Below, in pieces: positions 18,226-26,865 of a stretch of 64,000 bases of DNA. Within the stretch, counting starts at the first letter, position 1. Each line of letters begins with the position of its first letter. Position numbers and translations under genes: made by a program. This DNA comes from Chthoniobacterales bacterium (GTDB lineage: Bacteria > Verrucomicrobiota > Verrucomicrobiia > Chthoniobacterales > UBA10450): assembly GCA_035274845.1 (NCBI GenBank), contig DATENU010000010.1, positions 124,001 through 188,000 on the forward strand. Reading direction: 5' to 3'. The notes under the pieces are model-generated. The model saw only the letters and a list, made by a program, of their open reading frames with translations. It had not been told where the DNA came from and made no database searches.

Positions 18226-18621
18226 ATGAGTGGTGCTGCTGAAGACAAGTCGCCGGCCGGTTTTTCCTACAACACCCGGCTGAACATTCTCCATCAGCCG
18301 CTCGAAGTGGTTGACGTTGCTGGTCTCGTCGAGGCCTGCACGGATAAGTGGTACAACCAGACGCTGTGCAAAGTAGACGAATCCGTGGTGCGCCTCGGCG
18401 TTGTCCAGGGCGAGTATCACTGGCACAAGCACGATAACGAAGATGAATTCTTCTACGTCGTGAGCGGCCGGTTTCTGATCGACCTCGAGGGGAGCACCAT
18501 CGATCTCACCCCAGGCAAGGCGGTTGTAATTCCCAAGGGTGTGATGCATCGGCCCCGCGCGCCGGAGCGAACCGTTATCCTGATGGTCGAGCGCGCCGGT
18601 ATCATACCGACGGGGACATGA
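18226..18621 (+). CDS. Cupin-domain protein (131 aa)
   Basis: Single cupin barrel. Motif 1 is HWHKHDNEDEFFYVVSG with two His and a Glu as metal ligands. Motif 2 is GKAVVIPKGVMHRP with the third His. The upstream part FSYNTRLNILHQPLEVVDVAGLV is typical of small soluble 'cupin domain-containing' proteins; the enzyme activity is unknown. ATG at 18226 is preferred to an upstream TTG because the intervening sequence is heptamer repeat. The TGA overlaps the ATG of the next gene (ATGA), so the two are translationally coupled. Confidence 0.85.
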   Translation: MSGAAEDKSPAGFSYNTRLNILHQPLEVVDVAGLVEACTDKWYNQTLCKVDESVVRLGVVQGEYHWHKHDNEDEFFYVVSGRFLIDLEGSTIDLTPGKAVVIPKGVMHRPRAPERTVILMVERAGIIPTGT

Positions 18622-19262
18622 GGGCGCGTTTTCTCGCGGCCGCATTCATTGCCGCCGCGATCTGCCCTGTCCTTCTCGCAGCCGAACCGGAGGCGACTCC
18701 CGGCGAATGGAAATTCATTTCCAACAAAGACGGGGTCGCGCTCTACCGGAGACAGCGTCCGTTATCGTACGAATCGAGAGCGATCGGCGAGATCGCGGCG
18801 AGCACCGACCTCGTCCATGCCGTCCTCGAGGACATCGAATCGTACACCAGCTTCATGCCTTACACCGTGGAATGCCGGGTGCTGAAGCGGGACGGCGATT
18901 CCGTGATTGGTTATCAGCGCATTTCCGCGCCGATGACGAGCGACCGCGATTACACAATCCGGGTGCATAACAGCTCGAAGAAGGTCGAAGGCGGCACGAC
19001 CTACCTGAGTCGGTGGACGACCGACAACGCCGCCGGCCCGCCGGAAAAGCGCGGAGTTATTCGCGTGAATTTGTGCGAAGGCAGCTGGCTCCTCGAACCA
19101 ATCGCACCCGACCGTACCCGGGCTACGTACCTCATCTACACCGACAGCGGCGGATGGATCCCAAAGTTCATCAAGGAAAGCGGCAGCCAGATCGGCATCC
19201 GGAAATTGTTCGCCGCCATCCGGAAACAAGTTACGAATCCGAAATACGCGAAGAAGAATTAA
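18618..19262 (+). CDS. START/SRPBCC-like secreted protein (214 aa)
   Basis: Signal peptide MRARFLAAAFIAAAICPVLLAA. The mature part reads WKFISNKDGVALYRRQ, AIGEIAASTDLVHAVLEDIESYTSFMPYTVECRVL, GYQRISAPMTSDRDYTIRVH, SWLLEPIAPDRTRATYLIYTDSGGWIPKFIKES. This matches START-domain (lipid-binding helix-grip) proteins of the bacterial SRPBCC class, with the conserved DRDY and GGxIP. It may bind a hydrophobic ligand in the periplasm. It starts inside the cupin stop codon, and its 3' end overlaps the stop of the convergent kinase gene by 4 bases. Confidence 0.88.
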   Translation: MRARFLAAAFIAAAICPVLLAAEPEATPGEWKFISNKDGVALYRRQRPLSYESRAIGEIAASTDLVHAVLEDIESYTSFMPYTVECRVLKRDGDSVIGYQRISAPMTSDRDYTIRVHNSSKKVEGGTTYLSRWTTDNAAGPPEKRGVIRVNLCEGSWLLEPIAPDRTRATYLIYTDSGGWIPKFIKESGSQIGIRKLFAAIRKQVTNPKYAKKN

Positions 19263-20491
19263 GCGGGATTTGACGGATTTGCTTCGGTCGCCGCTTCGCT
19301 GTGCGAAGCGCCTGCCTCCAGCATCCGCACCCGCTTGTCCAAATAGGGCAAACGAATCGTCAACGTCAGGCCCTTGCCTTCATTGCTTTCGATCGCCATT
19401 TCGCCGCCGTGTTCGCGCACGATCCGGCGAACAATGAGAAGCCCGAGACCGGACCCAGTACTCTTCGTGGTGAAGTATGGCTCGAAGACGCGGCTCAAAC
19501 TTTCGGCGGACATCCCGCCGCCCGTATCGGTGAAGCTAATATTGACGTGGGTCGCGTCCAGGTCGGTGCGAATGCGCAGAATGCCGCGGCGCTTCATCGC
19601 TTCGAAGCTGTTCTTGATGACGTTGTAAAACGCCTGCTTCATCTGGTCGCGGTCGAGTTCGATGAGCGGAAGATCGGGACGCAGCTCCGGTTCCACCACG
19701 ATGTCCCGGTCCGCGATTTCCGGGCCGAAGAAGCGAAGCGCTTCGTCCACGATCGAGTTCACGTTCTCGGGGTGAAGCGCCGGCTTTGACGGGCGAATGG
19801 CCTGGAGGAACTGCGTGACGATCGAATCGAGCCGGGTGATTTCAGCCCGGGAAATTGCGATCGCTTCCTCCAGCTCCTCTTTCACCTTGCCGTCGAGCTT
19901 GCGCACCTTGCGCTCCATCAACTGCAAATGGATGTGAAGCGAATTGAGCGGATTGCCGATCTCGTGGGCGACACCGGCGGCCAGCAGAGTCAGCGCATTG
20001 AACCGCTCCGACTCGATGGTCTTTTCCGTCGAGCGCCGGCTCTCCGTGATATCGCGGAGGATGATCGCGTGCCCGACCGGCTCCGCCTTATGGCCGGGAT
20101 CATCGACCCCGGCGACAGCCTCCCGGCGCTCAATCAGCAGCGGCACGATGTAAAAATTCAGGAAGCGATTGGCCGGATAAAAAATCTCAATGTCCCGGCT
20201 AACGGCGCCCGGCGATTGCGAAAGCGATTTCCAATCGAGGCCGCGCACCTTTTCATCGAGACGCTTGCCGATCGAGTTTTCTCCCTCGAGCCCAAAGAGC
20301 ACGCAGGCTGCGTCATTCAGGTAGGTGATCCGCCCTTTCGCGTCGGTGACGATGATCCCTTCCTGGATCGCGTTGAAAACGGTCTCGATGAGCCCCTTCT
20401 CCTGCGCGAGCTGGAGCAGATAATTCTGGACGTCTTCCGGTCCAATGCGCCCGAGGCGTTCGATGAGCTTGTCGAGAAAGCCGGACTTCAT
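19259..20491 (-). CDS. NtrB-like PAS histidine kinase, soluble (410 aa)
   Basis: Layout: short N-terminal helix, PAS domain at about 33-150 (VFNAIQEGIIVTDAKGRITYLNDAACVLFG), HisKA with phospho-acceptor His176 (LLAAGVAHEIGNPLNSL), and HATPase_c at about 275-385 (N box QAFYNVIKNSFEA, G1 DTGGGM, G2 GSGLGLLIV). There is no TM helix, so it senses in the cytoplasm, as NtrB does. The H-box type AHEIGNPL is the one found in kinases that pair with NtrC-type regulators. The only NtrC-type regulator in the window is at 4931-6334. Both flanking genes are unrelated. The stop TAA shares TTAA with the convergent gene. Confidence 0.92.
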   Translation of the reverse strand: MKSGFLDKLIERLGRIGPEDVQNYLLQLAQEKGLIETVFNAIQEGIIVTDAKGRITYLNDAACVLFGLEGENSIGKRLDEKVRGLDWKSLSQSPGAVSRDIEIFYPANRFLNFYIVPLLIERREAVAGVDDPGHKAEPVGHAIILRDITESRRSTEKTIESERFNALTLLAAGVAHEIGNPLNSLHIHLQLMERKVRKLDGKVKEELEEAIAISRAEITRLDSIVTQFLQAIRPSKPALHPENVNSIVDEALRFFGPEIADRDIVVEPELRPDLPLIELDRDQMKQAFYNVIKNSFEAMKRRGILRIRTDLDATHVNISFTDTGGGMSAESLSRVFEPYFTTKSTGSGLGLLIVRRIVREHGGEMAIESNEGKGLTLTIRLPYLDKRVRMLEAGASHSEAATEANPSNPA

Positions 20492-20523
20492 CGCGCCATT
20501 GTAGGGCGATCAATCCACACCCG

Positions 20524-20946
20524 CTAGTGTCTGGCGAGCGGCCCGGCCTGCTCCGCCTTAACGCGCCGCTTCATATCGCGGTAGGCAGTCTCGATCAGCT
20601 TCCTCAGCGCCGCGGTATTGACGTCACGCTCCGGGCTAAGTTTCACATGGCGCATGAACCTGCCGGTGCCTTCGAGGAGACTTTTCGGATCGGAAAGCTC
20701 GGCGCCTCGGAAAAAGCCGGCGTTCACGTGCGCTTTGAAGGCGTTGACGTAGCCAAAGGCCGCGTCGCCGACGCACGCCGTCGGATGGCCATCATGCAAT
20801 AACTCCCGGACATCCTCTCCGCAGCCGCGCATCATCTCAAACCAGCGCCGTGCGATCGCCCCCAATTCATCCGGGTGCTCCTTCATCCAGGCCTCGATCG
20901 CCGGATCTCGCCCGACGGCAGTCGGGAAGCGCATGAGCTGGCTCAT
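20524..20946 (-). CDS. DUF1801 domain protein (140 aa)
   Basis: Visible family features: the N-terminal helices (PAIEAWMKEHPDELGAIARRWFEMMRGC), the strand/turn VRELLHDGHPTACVGDAAFGYVNAFKAHVNAGFFRGAELSDP and the closing helices GTGRFMRHVKL...LRKLIETAYRDM. This matches DUF1801 (YdhG-like, frataxin-like fold), a family without firmly assigned function. ATG at 20946 was chosen because it begins a plausible N-terminus; codons further upstream overlap the neighbouring gene. It lies between the kinase and a membrane-anchored gene on the same strand. Confidence 0.82.
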   Translation of the reverse strand: MSQLMRFPTAVGRDPAIEAWMKEHPDELGAIARRWFEMMRGCGEDVRELLHDGHPTACVGDAAFGYVNAFKAHVNAGFFRGAELSDPKSLLEGTGRFMRHVKLSPERDVNTAALRKLIETAYRDMKRRVKAEQAGPLARH

Positions 20947-20989
20947 CGCGGTTTCATTCCAGCCCGGATGTTGAAGATTTCTCGCCGGT

Positions 20990-21571
20990 TCATTTCGTGG
21001 CCAGCTTTTCGAGCGCGCGCTCATATTCCTGGACCAAGGTTTCTTCCATTGGCACGACGTCGTTCAAATACATCCAGAGCGAGCGATTCAGATCACGTTT
21101 GTACTCGAGGCTTCCGTGGTCGCCGCGTGGCTGCCGCATGACCGCAATATAGCCGGAGTTAAGTTTATCCAGACCGTCCTGCGCGCGGTAAATATCCGAT
21201 AGGAGGATCACTTCGGACGGAGCGAAATCAACCAGGGTGCCGCTGGCCGAGAAACTGCGCCAGGCGGCGTCGCGCAACGGAGCGGGATGCAGCCCGGTGT
21301 CGAAGGCGCCGCCGGGTTCCGCACTGCCGGTGTCGGTCAGACGTTTGTACTCCGTCTGCAATTTTCGGTGATGAGCGAGAAAGGGCTCCGAGAGCAACAG
21401 ATCCCGATTGGCCCGAATCTCGTTCGCCAGCGTTGAACGGGCTTCCGCCACGCGGATGAACCGACCCTGTTTGTCCCGCCATTCGTTCACCGCCAGAGCG
21501 AGCAAGATGCTCAGGACAATGAAAACAGATTCGAACAGGGCGCGTGGCAGCCATCGTGCGGTTCGGCTCAT
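20990..21571 (-). CDS. Membrane-anchored protein of unknown function (193 aa)
   Basis: A single N-terminal TM helix (WLPRALFESVFIVLSILLALAVNEWRD, about 6-32) is followed by an alpha-helical extracytoplasmic part rich in Arg/Glu: ARSTLANEIRANRDLLLSEPFL, HHRKLQTEYKRLTD and a C-terminal helix EETLVQEYERALEKLATK. The segment ESVFIVLSILLALAVNEWRD is typical of a recurring bacterial family annotated only as hypothetical, with the conserved 'A.NEW' at the membrane exit. ATG at 21571 gives a short cytoplasmic start before the helix. It stands 44 bases upstream of the DUF1801 gene and 85 bases after pnp. Confidence 0.78.
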   Translation of the reverse strand: MSRTARWLPRALFESVFIVLSILLALAVNEWRDKQGRFIRVAEARSTLANEIRANRDLLLSEPFLAHHRKLQTEYKRLTDTGSAEPGGAFDTGLHPAPLRDAAWRSFSASGTLVDFAPSEVILLSDIYRAQDGLDKLNSGYIAVMRQPRGDHGSLEYKRDLNRSLWMYLNDVVPMEETLVQEYERALEKLATK

Positions 21572-21656
21572 GATTATTGCAAAAAGATCACGACCCGATC
21601 CGAACGACAAGCTGAAGCAGAGCGCCGCTCTGCGAGCTACGCTCCCTTGGATTCGA

Positions 21657-23825
21657 TTACCGCCTCGGCTGGCGCTCTTCGACGCGATCCGGCTCCGTGG
21701 TCTGGCCGGCTTCGGCGGCGGCGCGTTCCTTGAGCGCGGCTTTGCGACTCAATTTCACGCGGCCCTTGTCGTCGATGCCGATGCACTTCACCCAGATCAT
21801 TTCGCCCATCTTGGCGACGTCTTCCGTGCGGTTGACGCGGAAATCGGCCAGCTCGGATATGTGGACGAGTCCGTCCTTGCCCGGGAACACTTCGACGAAG
21901 GCGCCGAAATCTTTGATCGAAACGACGCGACCATGATAGGTCTGGCCGACTTCGATCTCGCGCGACATGCCGCCGATGATTTCTTTTGCCCGCGCCATGC
22001 TCTCCGGACTGGTGGCGTAGATGTGGACCGAACCATCGTCTTCGATATTAATCTCCGCGCCGGTCTCGGCCACGATGCCTTTGATCGTTTTGCCGCCGGG
22101 TCCGATGAGCGCGCCGATCTTATCGGGATTAATCTTGATCGTCTCGATGCGGGGCGCGTACTTGCTCAAATCAGGCCGCGGCTGATCGATCGTTTGCGAC
22201 ATGATCCCGAGAATTTTATCGCGCGCTTCTTTCGCGCGGAAGGTCGCTTCGGCCATGATCTTGTGGCTCACGCCGGGCAATTTCAGGTCGAGCTGGAATC
22301 CGGTGATGCCGGCAGACGTGCCGCAAAGTTTGTAGTCCATGTCGCCGAAGTGATCTTCGGAACCGATGATGTCGGTGAGCAACTCGTAGCGTTTCATCTG
22401 GCCGTCGTCGGCCTTTTCGGTGACGAGCCCGACTGAAATTCCGGCGACCGGGGTCTTGATCGGGACGCCGGCATCCATGAGGGCGAGCATTCCGCCGCAG
22501 ACACTGGCCATCGAGGTCGAGCCGTTCGATTCCATGACTTCGCTCGAAATGCGGATCGCGTAACGGAAATTATCGGAGCTGGGCACGACAGGTTCCAGCG
22601 AACGTTCCGCCAGGGCGCCATGGCCGATCTCGCGACGGCTCGCGCCGCCGGTCCGGCCGGTTTCGCCGACGCTAAAGGGCGGGAAATTGTAATGGAGCAG
22701 GAAACTCTTCGAGGTTTCGCCGCCGCCGTAAGCATCGATGTTTTGCGCTTCTTCGATCGGCGCCAGGGTAACGAGAGCGAGCGCCTGGGTTTCGCCCCGC
22801 TGGAAAATCGCGGAGCCGTGGGTGCGCGGGAGAACGCCGACTTCGCAACTGATCGGACGCAAATCCTGGTAGCCGCGGCCATCCATGCGCTTCTGCTTGT
22901 CGAGCACGCTGATCCGGAACGCTTTCTTCTGGACGTAATCGAACGCCTGCGAGATCGCGAACTTATCGGCCTCGGGATATTTCTCGAGGATCGCGGTCTT
23001 CACTTCTTCCTTGAGCGCGTTGACCGCCTTGGTCCGCTCGACTTTGGTCGGCGTGTAAAGCGCGCCTTCGATTTTGTCGCCCGCCACCTGGTAGGCGACC
23101 TCGAGAAGGTTCTGATCCACGGTCATCAACGGCATCTCGCGTTTCGGCTTCCCGACTTTCGCCGCGAGCTCTTTCTGGATCCGGATCATCTCGCGCGCAT
23201 GTCCGTGCGCGAAATCGAGCGCCTTCACAAAATCCTCTTCCGGCACTTCCTGGGCGGCGCCTTCGATCATGATGACGTCGTTTTCCGTGCCGACATAGAC
23301 GAGATCGAGATCGCTCTGGTCGCGTTCATCATGCGTCGGGTTGGCGATGAACTGCCCATCGACCCGTCCGACCCGCACCGCGCCGATCGGTCCGGCAAAC
23401 GGAATGTCGGAAACAGTCAGCGCGGCAGAGGCGCCGTTAATCGCGAGAATATCAGGATCGTTCTGGCCGTCGGCGCTCAGCAGGATCGAGATGATCTGGG
23501 TGTCGTAGAGATAACCGGCCGGAAAGAGGGGCCGAAGGGGACGATCCGTCATCCGCGACGTGAGCGTTTCCTTCTCGGAAGGCCGTCCTTCGCGTTTGAA
23601 ATAACCGCCGGGAAATTTTCCGACCGCCGCCGCCTTTTCGCGATAATCGACGGTGAGCGGAAACCAATCCTGGCCTTCCTTGATTTGAGTGGCCGAAACG
23701 GCGCTGGCGAGCACCATGGTGTCGCCGGTGGAGACGATGACTGCGCCGTCGGCGAGTTTGGCGATTTTGCCGGTTTCGATTGATATCTGCGTGGACCCTA
23801 TCTGGGCCGTGACCTTGTGTTGCAT
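21657..23825 (-). CDS. pnp: Polyribonucleotide nucleotidyltransferase / PNPase (722 aa)
   Basis: 3'-5' phosphorolytic exoribonuclease of the mRNA decay machinery. Order of domains: RNase PH 1 (about 1-220, with [28 protein letters not shown]), a helical linker, RNase PH 2 (about 310-545, [14 protein letters not shown], catalytic [12 protein letters not shown]), a KH domain ([15 protein letters not shown]) and an S1 domain ([35 protein letters not shown]). Length is as expected. It lies downstream of rpsO on the same strand, the classical rpsO-pnp order. The 231-base gap before the start contains an 8-bp hairpin, a possible leader element. The C-terminus is short and charged (EERQPRR). Confidence 0.97.
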   Translation of the reverse strand: MQHKVTAQIGSTQISIETGKIAKLADGAVIVSTGDTMVLASAVSATQIKEGQDWFPLTVDYREKAAAVGKFPGGYFKREGRPSEKETLTSRMTDRPLRPLFPAGYLYDTQIISILLSADGQNDPDILAINGASAALTVSDIPFAGPIGAVRVGRVDGQFIANPTHDERDQSDLDLVYVGTENDVIMIEGAAQEVPEEDFVKALDFAHGHAREMIRIQKELAAKVGKPKREMPLMTVDQNLLEVAYQVAGDKIEGALYTPTKVERTKAVNALKEEVKTAILEKYPEADKFAISQAFDYVQKKAFRISVLDKQKRMDGRGYQDLRPISCEVGVLPRTHGSAIFQRGETQALALVTLAPIEEAQNIDAYGGGETSKSFLLHYNFPPFSVGETGRTGGASRREIGHGALAERSLEPVVPSSDNFRYAIRISSEVMESNGSTSMASVCGGMLALMDAGVPIKTPVAGISVGLVTEKADDGQMKRYELLTDIIGSEDHFGDMDYKLCGTSAGITGFQLDLKLPGVSHKIMAEATFRAKEARDKILGIMSQTIDQPRPDLSKYAPRIETIKINPDKIGALIGPGGKTIKGIVAETGAEINIEDDGSVHIYATSPESMARAKEIIGGMSREIEVGQTYHGRVVSIKDFGAFVEVFPGKDGLVHISELADFRVNRTEDVAKMGEMIWVKCIGIDDKGRVKLSRKAALKERAAAEAGQTTEPDRVEERQPRR

Positions 23826-23901
23826 AACGAGACTACTTTCTGGAATTTGGCTAATCCCAGGCCGGTCACCCTGATTGTAGGTTTTAAGTCCGAATCAGAA
23901 T

Positions 23902-23920
23902 CGCAAGTTGGAAACTTGCG
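23902..23920. other. Hairpin in the rpsO-pnp spacer
   Basis: CGCAAGTT and AACTTGCG form a perfect 8-bp stem with a 3-base loop. It is 77 bases upstream of the pnp start. In enterobacteria the pnp leader folds into a stem cut by RNase III for autoregulation. This stem is much shorter and could equally be a dispersed repeat. The rest of the 23826-24056 spacer shows no gene. Confidence 0.5.
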
Positions 23921-24056
23921 CCACAATTTCGAAACTAAAACCTCTAATCAAAGTGGAACATCGGCCTGAGCGCCGGTTTACTTTCTGTTTAACGAATCGT
24001 TCCGCCAAAAAGCCCGAACGAAAGACGGAGCGCGACCAAAAGACGAACCCGCGCGG

Positions 24057-24320
24057 TTATTTCCGCAGGTTGAGCTTCTCGAGCAGGTTTTTATACCGCT
24101 CGGACTCCGACTTGCTCAAATAATCGAGCAAGCTCCGGCGCATCGCCACCATTTTGAGGAGGCCGCGGCGCGACGAATGATCTTTGGCGTGACTCTTGAG
24201 GTGGTCGGTCAGCTGCGAGATCCGGCGGGTCAGAAGCGCAACTTGCACATCCGCGCTGCCGGTGTCTTTCTCGTGGAGCTGGAACTCCTTCATGTCCATC
24301 GTGTCACTGCTTTCTGCCAT
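24057..24320 (-). CDS. rpsO: Ribosomal protein S15 (87 aa)
   Basis: Small-subunit protein that binds the 16S rRNA three-way junction early in 30S assembly. Conserved sequence: [51 protein letters not shown], including the invariant GS..VQ, HxxDxxSRRGL and RR.LLxYL. ATG at 24320 gives the family length. It is the first gene of the rpsO-pnp unit, preceded by a plausible promoter. Confidence 0.97.
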   Translation of the reverse strand: MAESSDTMDMKEFQLHEKDTGSADVQVALLTRRISQLTDHLKSHAKDHSSRRGLLKMVAMRRSLLDYLSKSESERYKNLLEKLNLRK

Positions 24321-24332
24321 AAACGAGCCGGT

Positions 24333-24360
24333 ATTGTAGGTGAAGAATCCACCTTCGCAA
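24333..24360 (-). promoter_or_regulatory. Candidate sigma-70 type promoter of rpsO
   Basis: On the reverse strand TTGCGA (24360-24355) and TACAAT (24338-24333) are separated by 16 bases. The -10 ends 12 bases before the rpsO ATG, so the leader would be very short. Matches are 4/6 and 5/6 to consensus. A flanking CCTTCGC/GCGAAGG inverted pair overlaps the -35. Confidence 0.4.
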
Positions 24361-24403
24361 GTGCTATGGCGAAGGGGGGTCTCCTCCCCGGGGCGGAGCG
24401 CCT

Positions 24404-24940
24404 CTAATGGCCTTTGCCGTGGCCTTTCGAGTGGAAATTGCCGTTCGACTTCGGCCCCTTCATCTGGCCATGACTGTTTCCCGGGCCGGTATCGTCATCG
24501 AAAAACCTCTCTTCCTTGTTTTTCTTCACCTTTTTTACCTTCCCGTTGTTATGCCTCATGGCCTTGTCCGTGTGCCGGGCCTGGCTCACGACGGGGCCAA
24601 GCTTGACGTTGTTTTGCTTCGCGATCCAACCCCAGCCGTGGCCGCTGGCCTTGAGCGCGGCGATTTCGTCAAAGGTCTTCCCCGTGGCCGACGCCAGGGA
24701 ATTCGCGATAAACAATCCGCCGTAGCCCAGACGCGTCCGGTCGCGTTGCGCCTCGAGGTTAGCGATCGGCACCCCCGTATCTCGGGAGATTGCCGCCAGA
24801 ACCTGTTCGTGCTCGCCGGGTGTCGCGCCCCAGCTATCGTAATCGTTCGCCGTCCTTTCCAGGATGGTAACGCCCTGCGCCCTCGCGATGGCCGCGCCGA
24901 AAAACAGGAGCGCCATCACAATCAAACCCTGCTTCTTCAT
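24404..24940 (-). CDS. Small secreted protein with an unrecognised domain, paralogue 1 (178 aa)
   Basis: Signal peptide [23 protein letters not shown]. The middle, about residues 65-125, carries the block [20 protein letters not shown], then [19 protein letters not shown] and VKLGPV. The same pattern (G..FGDLY.AHALA, FD.IVALK.SGQSW..IA) occurs in the gene just upstream. The tail is lysine- then Gly/His-rich ([11 protein letters not shown], ending SKGHGKGH). I recognise no family. The conserved 'F(D)xI.ALK.SG..W..IA' looks like a short helical module. ATG at 24940 opens the signal peptide; a longer upstream frame is unlikely. Confidence 0.75.
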   Translation of the reverse strand: MKKQGLIVMALLFFGAAIARAQGVTILERTANDYDSWGATPGEHEQVLAAISRDTGVPIANLEAQRDRTRLGYGGLFIANSLASATGKTFDEIAALKASGHGWGWIAKQNNVKLGPVVSQARHTDKAMRHNNGKVKKVKKNKEERFFDDDTGPGNSHGQMKGPKSNGNFHSKGHGKGH

Positions 24941-25044
24941 ACTATGGAATCGAAACAGGCAGGGCGATTGACCCTGCGGGCGCGACAATCTCCTGGACCG
25001 AAAATCCAGGCCGGCCCAGGCAACCACCCGGATTTTCCCGGGCG

Positions 25045-25527
25045 CTATTTTCTCTTCATCTCCTCGAGCAGCTCCTTGGATCCCTTCAGCCTTACCTTAT
25101 GGGCCCCCGCGATTTGGGCCCAGCTTTGGCCGCTCTTCTTCAAGGCGACGATGGCGTCGAATTTCTTGCGCGTGGAGAGGGCAAGCGCATGGGCGACATA
25201 AAGATCGCCAAAGGTAAGGCCAGTCCGCGTCTTTTGTTGTTCGAGGGTGGTCCCGGCCACGTCGGTGTTGATGGTGATGATGCTCAGCGTGCGCTGCTTG
25301 TTTTTGCGAGCACTGGCATTGATATCCTCGATTAATTTGGCGATGGCCGCGGCGTCATTCTCACCGCCTGGCCGGCTGCTGGCCTGGCTCTTCGATCCCC
25401 GAACGTTTTCCTGGCGCTCCGCGAAACGTTGGAGCGCGTTTTCTCGCTCCGGTTCCGCCCCATCCGCAGCTGGGACCAGCGCTGACGTTAGCAATGTCGT
25501 CAGCAGCATGACGACCAGTCTTTTCAT
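25045..25527 (-). CDS. Small secreted protein with an unrecognised domain, paralogue 2 (160 aa)
   Basis: Signal peptide MKRLVVMLLTTLLTSALVPAADG. A polar linker (ENALQRFAERQENVRGSKSQ) is followed by LIEDINASARKNKQRTLS and then the module shared with the downstream gene, TGLTFGDLYVAHALALSTRK, FDAIVALKKSGQSWAQIAG. It ends at KRK without the His-rich tail. The two genes are 104 bases apart on the same strand and are clearly ancient tandem duplicates. The gap 24941-25044 holds small GC hairpins (GCAGGG/CCCTGC, CCTGGA/TCCAGG, CCCGG/CCGGG). Confidence 0.75.
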   Translation of the reverse strand: MKRLVVMLLTTLLTSALVPAADGAEPERENALQRFAERQENVRGSKSQASSRPGGENDAAAIAKLIEDINASARKNKQRTLSIITINTDVAGTTLEQQKTRTGLTFGDLYVAHALALSTRKKFDAIVALKKSGQSWAQIAGAHKVRLKGSKELLEEMKRK

Positions 25528-25593
25528 AGAGTCCGGAGCGAAGTTGACACAAGCTTGGACAACACGCGAGCCCTCTCGCTCGACCAGACGCAA

Positions 25594-26334
25594 CTATCCC
25601 GGCACGCTCTCCGAAACGCGGCCGCGCGTCCTGGTTTCACGTTTTCCATCGTACCAAATATCGAGCTTATCGCGAGAGCGCATGCCCCGTATCCCACCCG
25701 CAAGCAAGGCGAACGATCGCCCCAGGAAATACCGGCCGGAATACATGCGCAGCTTGCGGCCCGAAGTCACGATCGGCCGGCGGAGTAACTTGAAGGAGCC
25801 GCGTTTCTTTAAGGCCCGAGTGAAAAAGACTTCTTCGCCGGCGAAGAATTGTTCATCGAATCCGCCAATGGCTTCAAAATTTCGACGGGTCGTAAACAGG
25901 AACGCGCCCGCGCCCAATCTCGCCAGGGTGAAATAAAAGAATGAGAAAATTTGGACGAAGAGGCGGCCCCACCGGGGGACGTAACCCTCGGGGACAACAC
26001 GCGCGCCACCACCCACGCAGCCTGCGGTCAGGGCGTCCAAAGCGTCCGTGACGTGCTCGGGGGAAATCAGGGTATCGGCATCAACAAAGAAGAGAACGTC
26101 GCCTCGCGACGCGCGGGCGCCCGCGTTCCGGACGGCGGCGATCTGTCGATAGTTAACTGGAACCACAACGGCCCCGGCAGCCCTGGCGACCTCGGCGGTA
26201 GCGTCCGTCGAGGCATCATCCGCGACGATGATTTCGAATGGCTGCCCCGAAGCCTCCGCCGCCGCTCGAATCGAGCTCAGGGAGCCAGGAAGCTCGTGCT
26301 CCTCATTGTGCGCCGGAACGATGAACGAGAGCAT
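25594..26334 (-). CDS. Family 2 glycosyltransferase (246 aa)
   Basis: GT-A fold: LSFIVPAHNEEHELPGSLSSI, FEIIVADDASTDATAEVARAAG, VNYRQIAAVRNAGARASRGDVLFFVDADT (DAD metal motif), then GGGARVVPEGYVPRWG and a hydrophobic stretch IFSFFYFTLARLGAGAFLF that suggests membrane association. The acceptor loop contains FDEQFFAGEEVFFTRALKKRG, which supplies the ED-like acid of the family. It resembles dolichol-phosphate-mannose-synthase-like GT2 enzymes. ATG at 26334 is preferred; the frame upstream runs through heptamer repeats (NLESRISNLESR) and is not real protein. Confidence 0.9.
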   Translation of the reverse strand: MLSFIVPAHNEEHELPGSLSSIRAAAEASGQPFEIIVADDASTDATAEVARAAGAVVVPVNYRQIAAVRNAGARASRGDVLFFVDADTLISPEHVTDALDALTAGCVGGGARVVPEGYVPRWGRLFVQIFSFFYFTLARLGAGAFLFTTRRNFEAIGGFDEQFFAGEEVFFTRALKKRGSFKLLRRPIVTSGRKLRMYSGRYFLGRSFALLAGGIRGMRSRDKLDIWYDGKRETRTRGRVSESVPG

Positions 26335-26336
26335 GA

Positions 26337-26423
<87 letters not shown>

Positions 26424-26461
26424 ATAGCTGAGGCGCGGGAGCGCCTATCTCGCATCTCCTA

Positions 26462-26803
26462 TCACGCATCCCGAATCTTTTCTTTATCCAGCGCGATATA
26501 TTCGTCCCGCGGCGGACTGAACGTATCGAGCACGGTCGTTTTCTCGAGCGTCTCGACGCCGTGGGGAACGTTCCCCGCCACATAGAACGATTCGCCAGCC
26601 CGCAGCTCCTGGGTAACGCCGCCGGCATTCACCTTCATCCGGCCCGCGATGATGTGCATGATCTGTTCCTGAGGATGTTTGTGCTCGGGCATGACGCTGC
26701 CCGCCTCCAGTTCGGCGATCATCTGATACATCGTCGTGCCGTGCGTGACCGTGCGCCGCCTGATACCCGGCGCCAACTCGATCCAGGGTTTTTCGTTTGT
26801 CAT
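26462..26803 (-). CDS. Cupin-domain protein (113 aa)
   Basis: Single cupin with the metal pattern in MPEHKHPQEQIMHIIAGRMKV (two His, a Gln/Glu and the following His) and the second motif GESFYVAGNVPHGVETLEKT. N-terminal WIELAPGIRRRTVTHGTTMYQMIAELE. Small proteins of this type are annotated as cupins of unknown reaction; pectin-degradation (KdgF-like) cupins are among the nearest by motif. ATG at 26803 was chosen as the only good start. It lies upstream of the glycosyltransferase on the same strand, across the heptamer array. Confidence 0.85.
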   Translation of the reverse strand: MTNEKPWIELAPGIRRRTVTHGTTMYQMIAELEAGSVMPEHKHPQEQIMHIIAGRMKVNAGGVTQELRAGESFYVAGNVPHGVETLEKTTVLDTFSPPRDEYIALDKEKIRDA

Positions 26804-26865
26804 AACCCAGCAACGAAGCGGAGCCCTTCCGAATGTCGAAGGAAAAGTCGCAGCCGCCGGGACGG

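Noticed and set aside
22620-23783. A 387-codon forward frame opposite pnp
   Set aside because: PNPase on the other strand is certain.
23838-23890. A second promoter directly before pnp (TACAAT on the reverse strand)
   Set aside because: No -35-like hexamer at 16-18 bases from it; evidence too thin to list.
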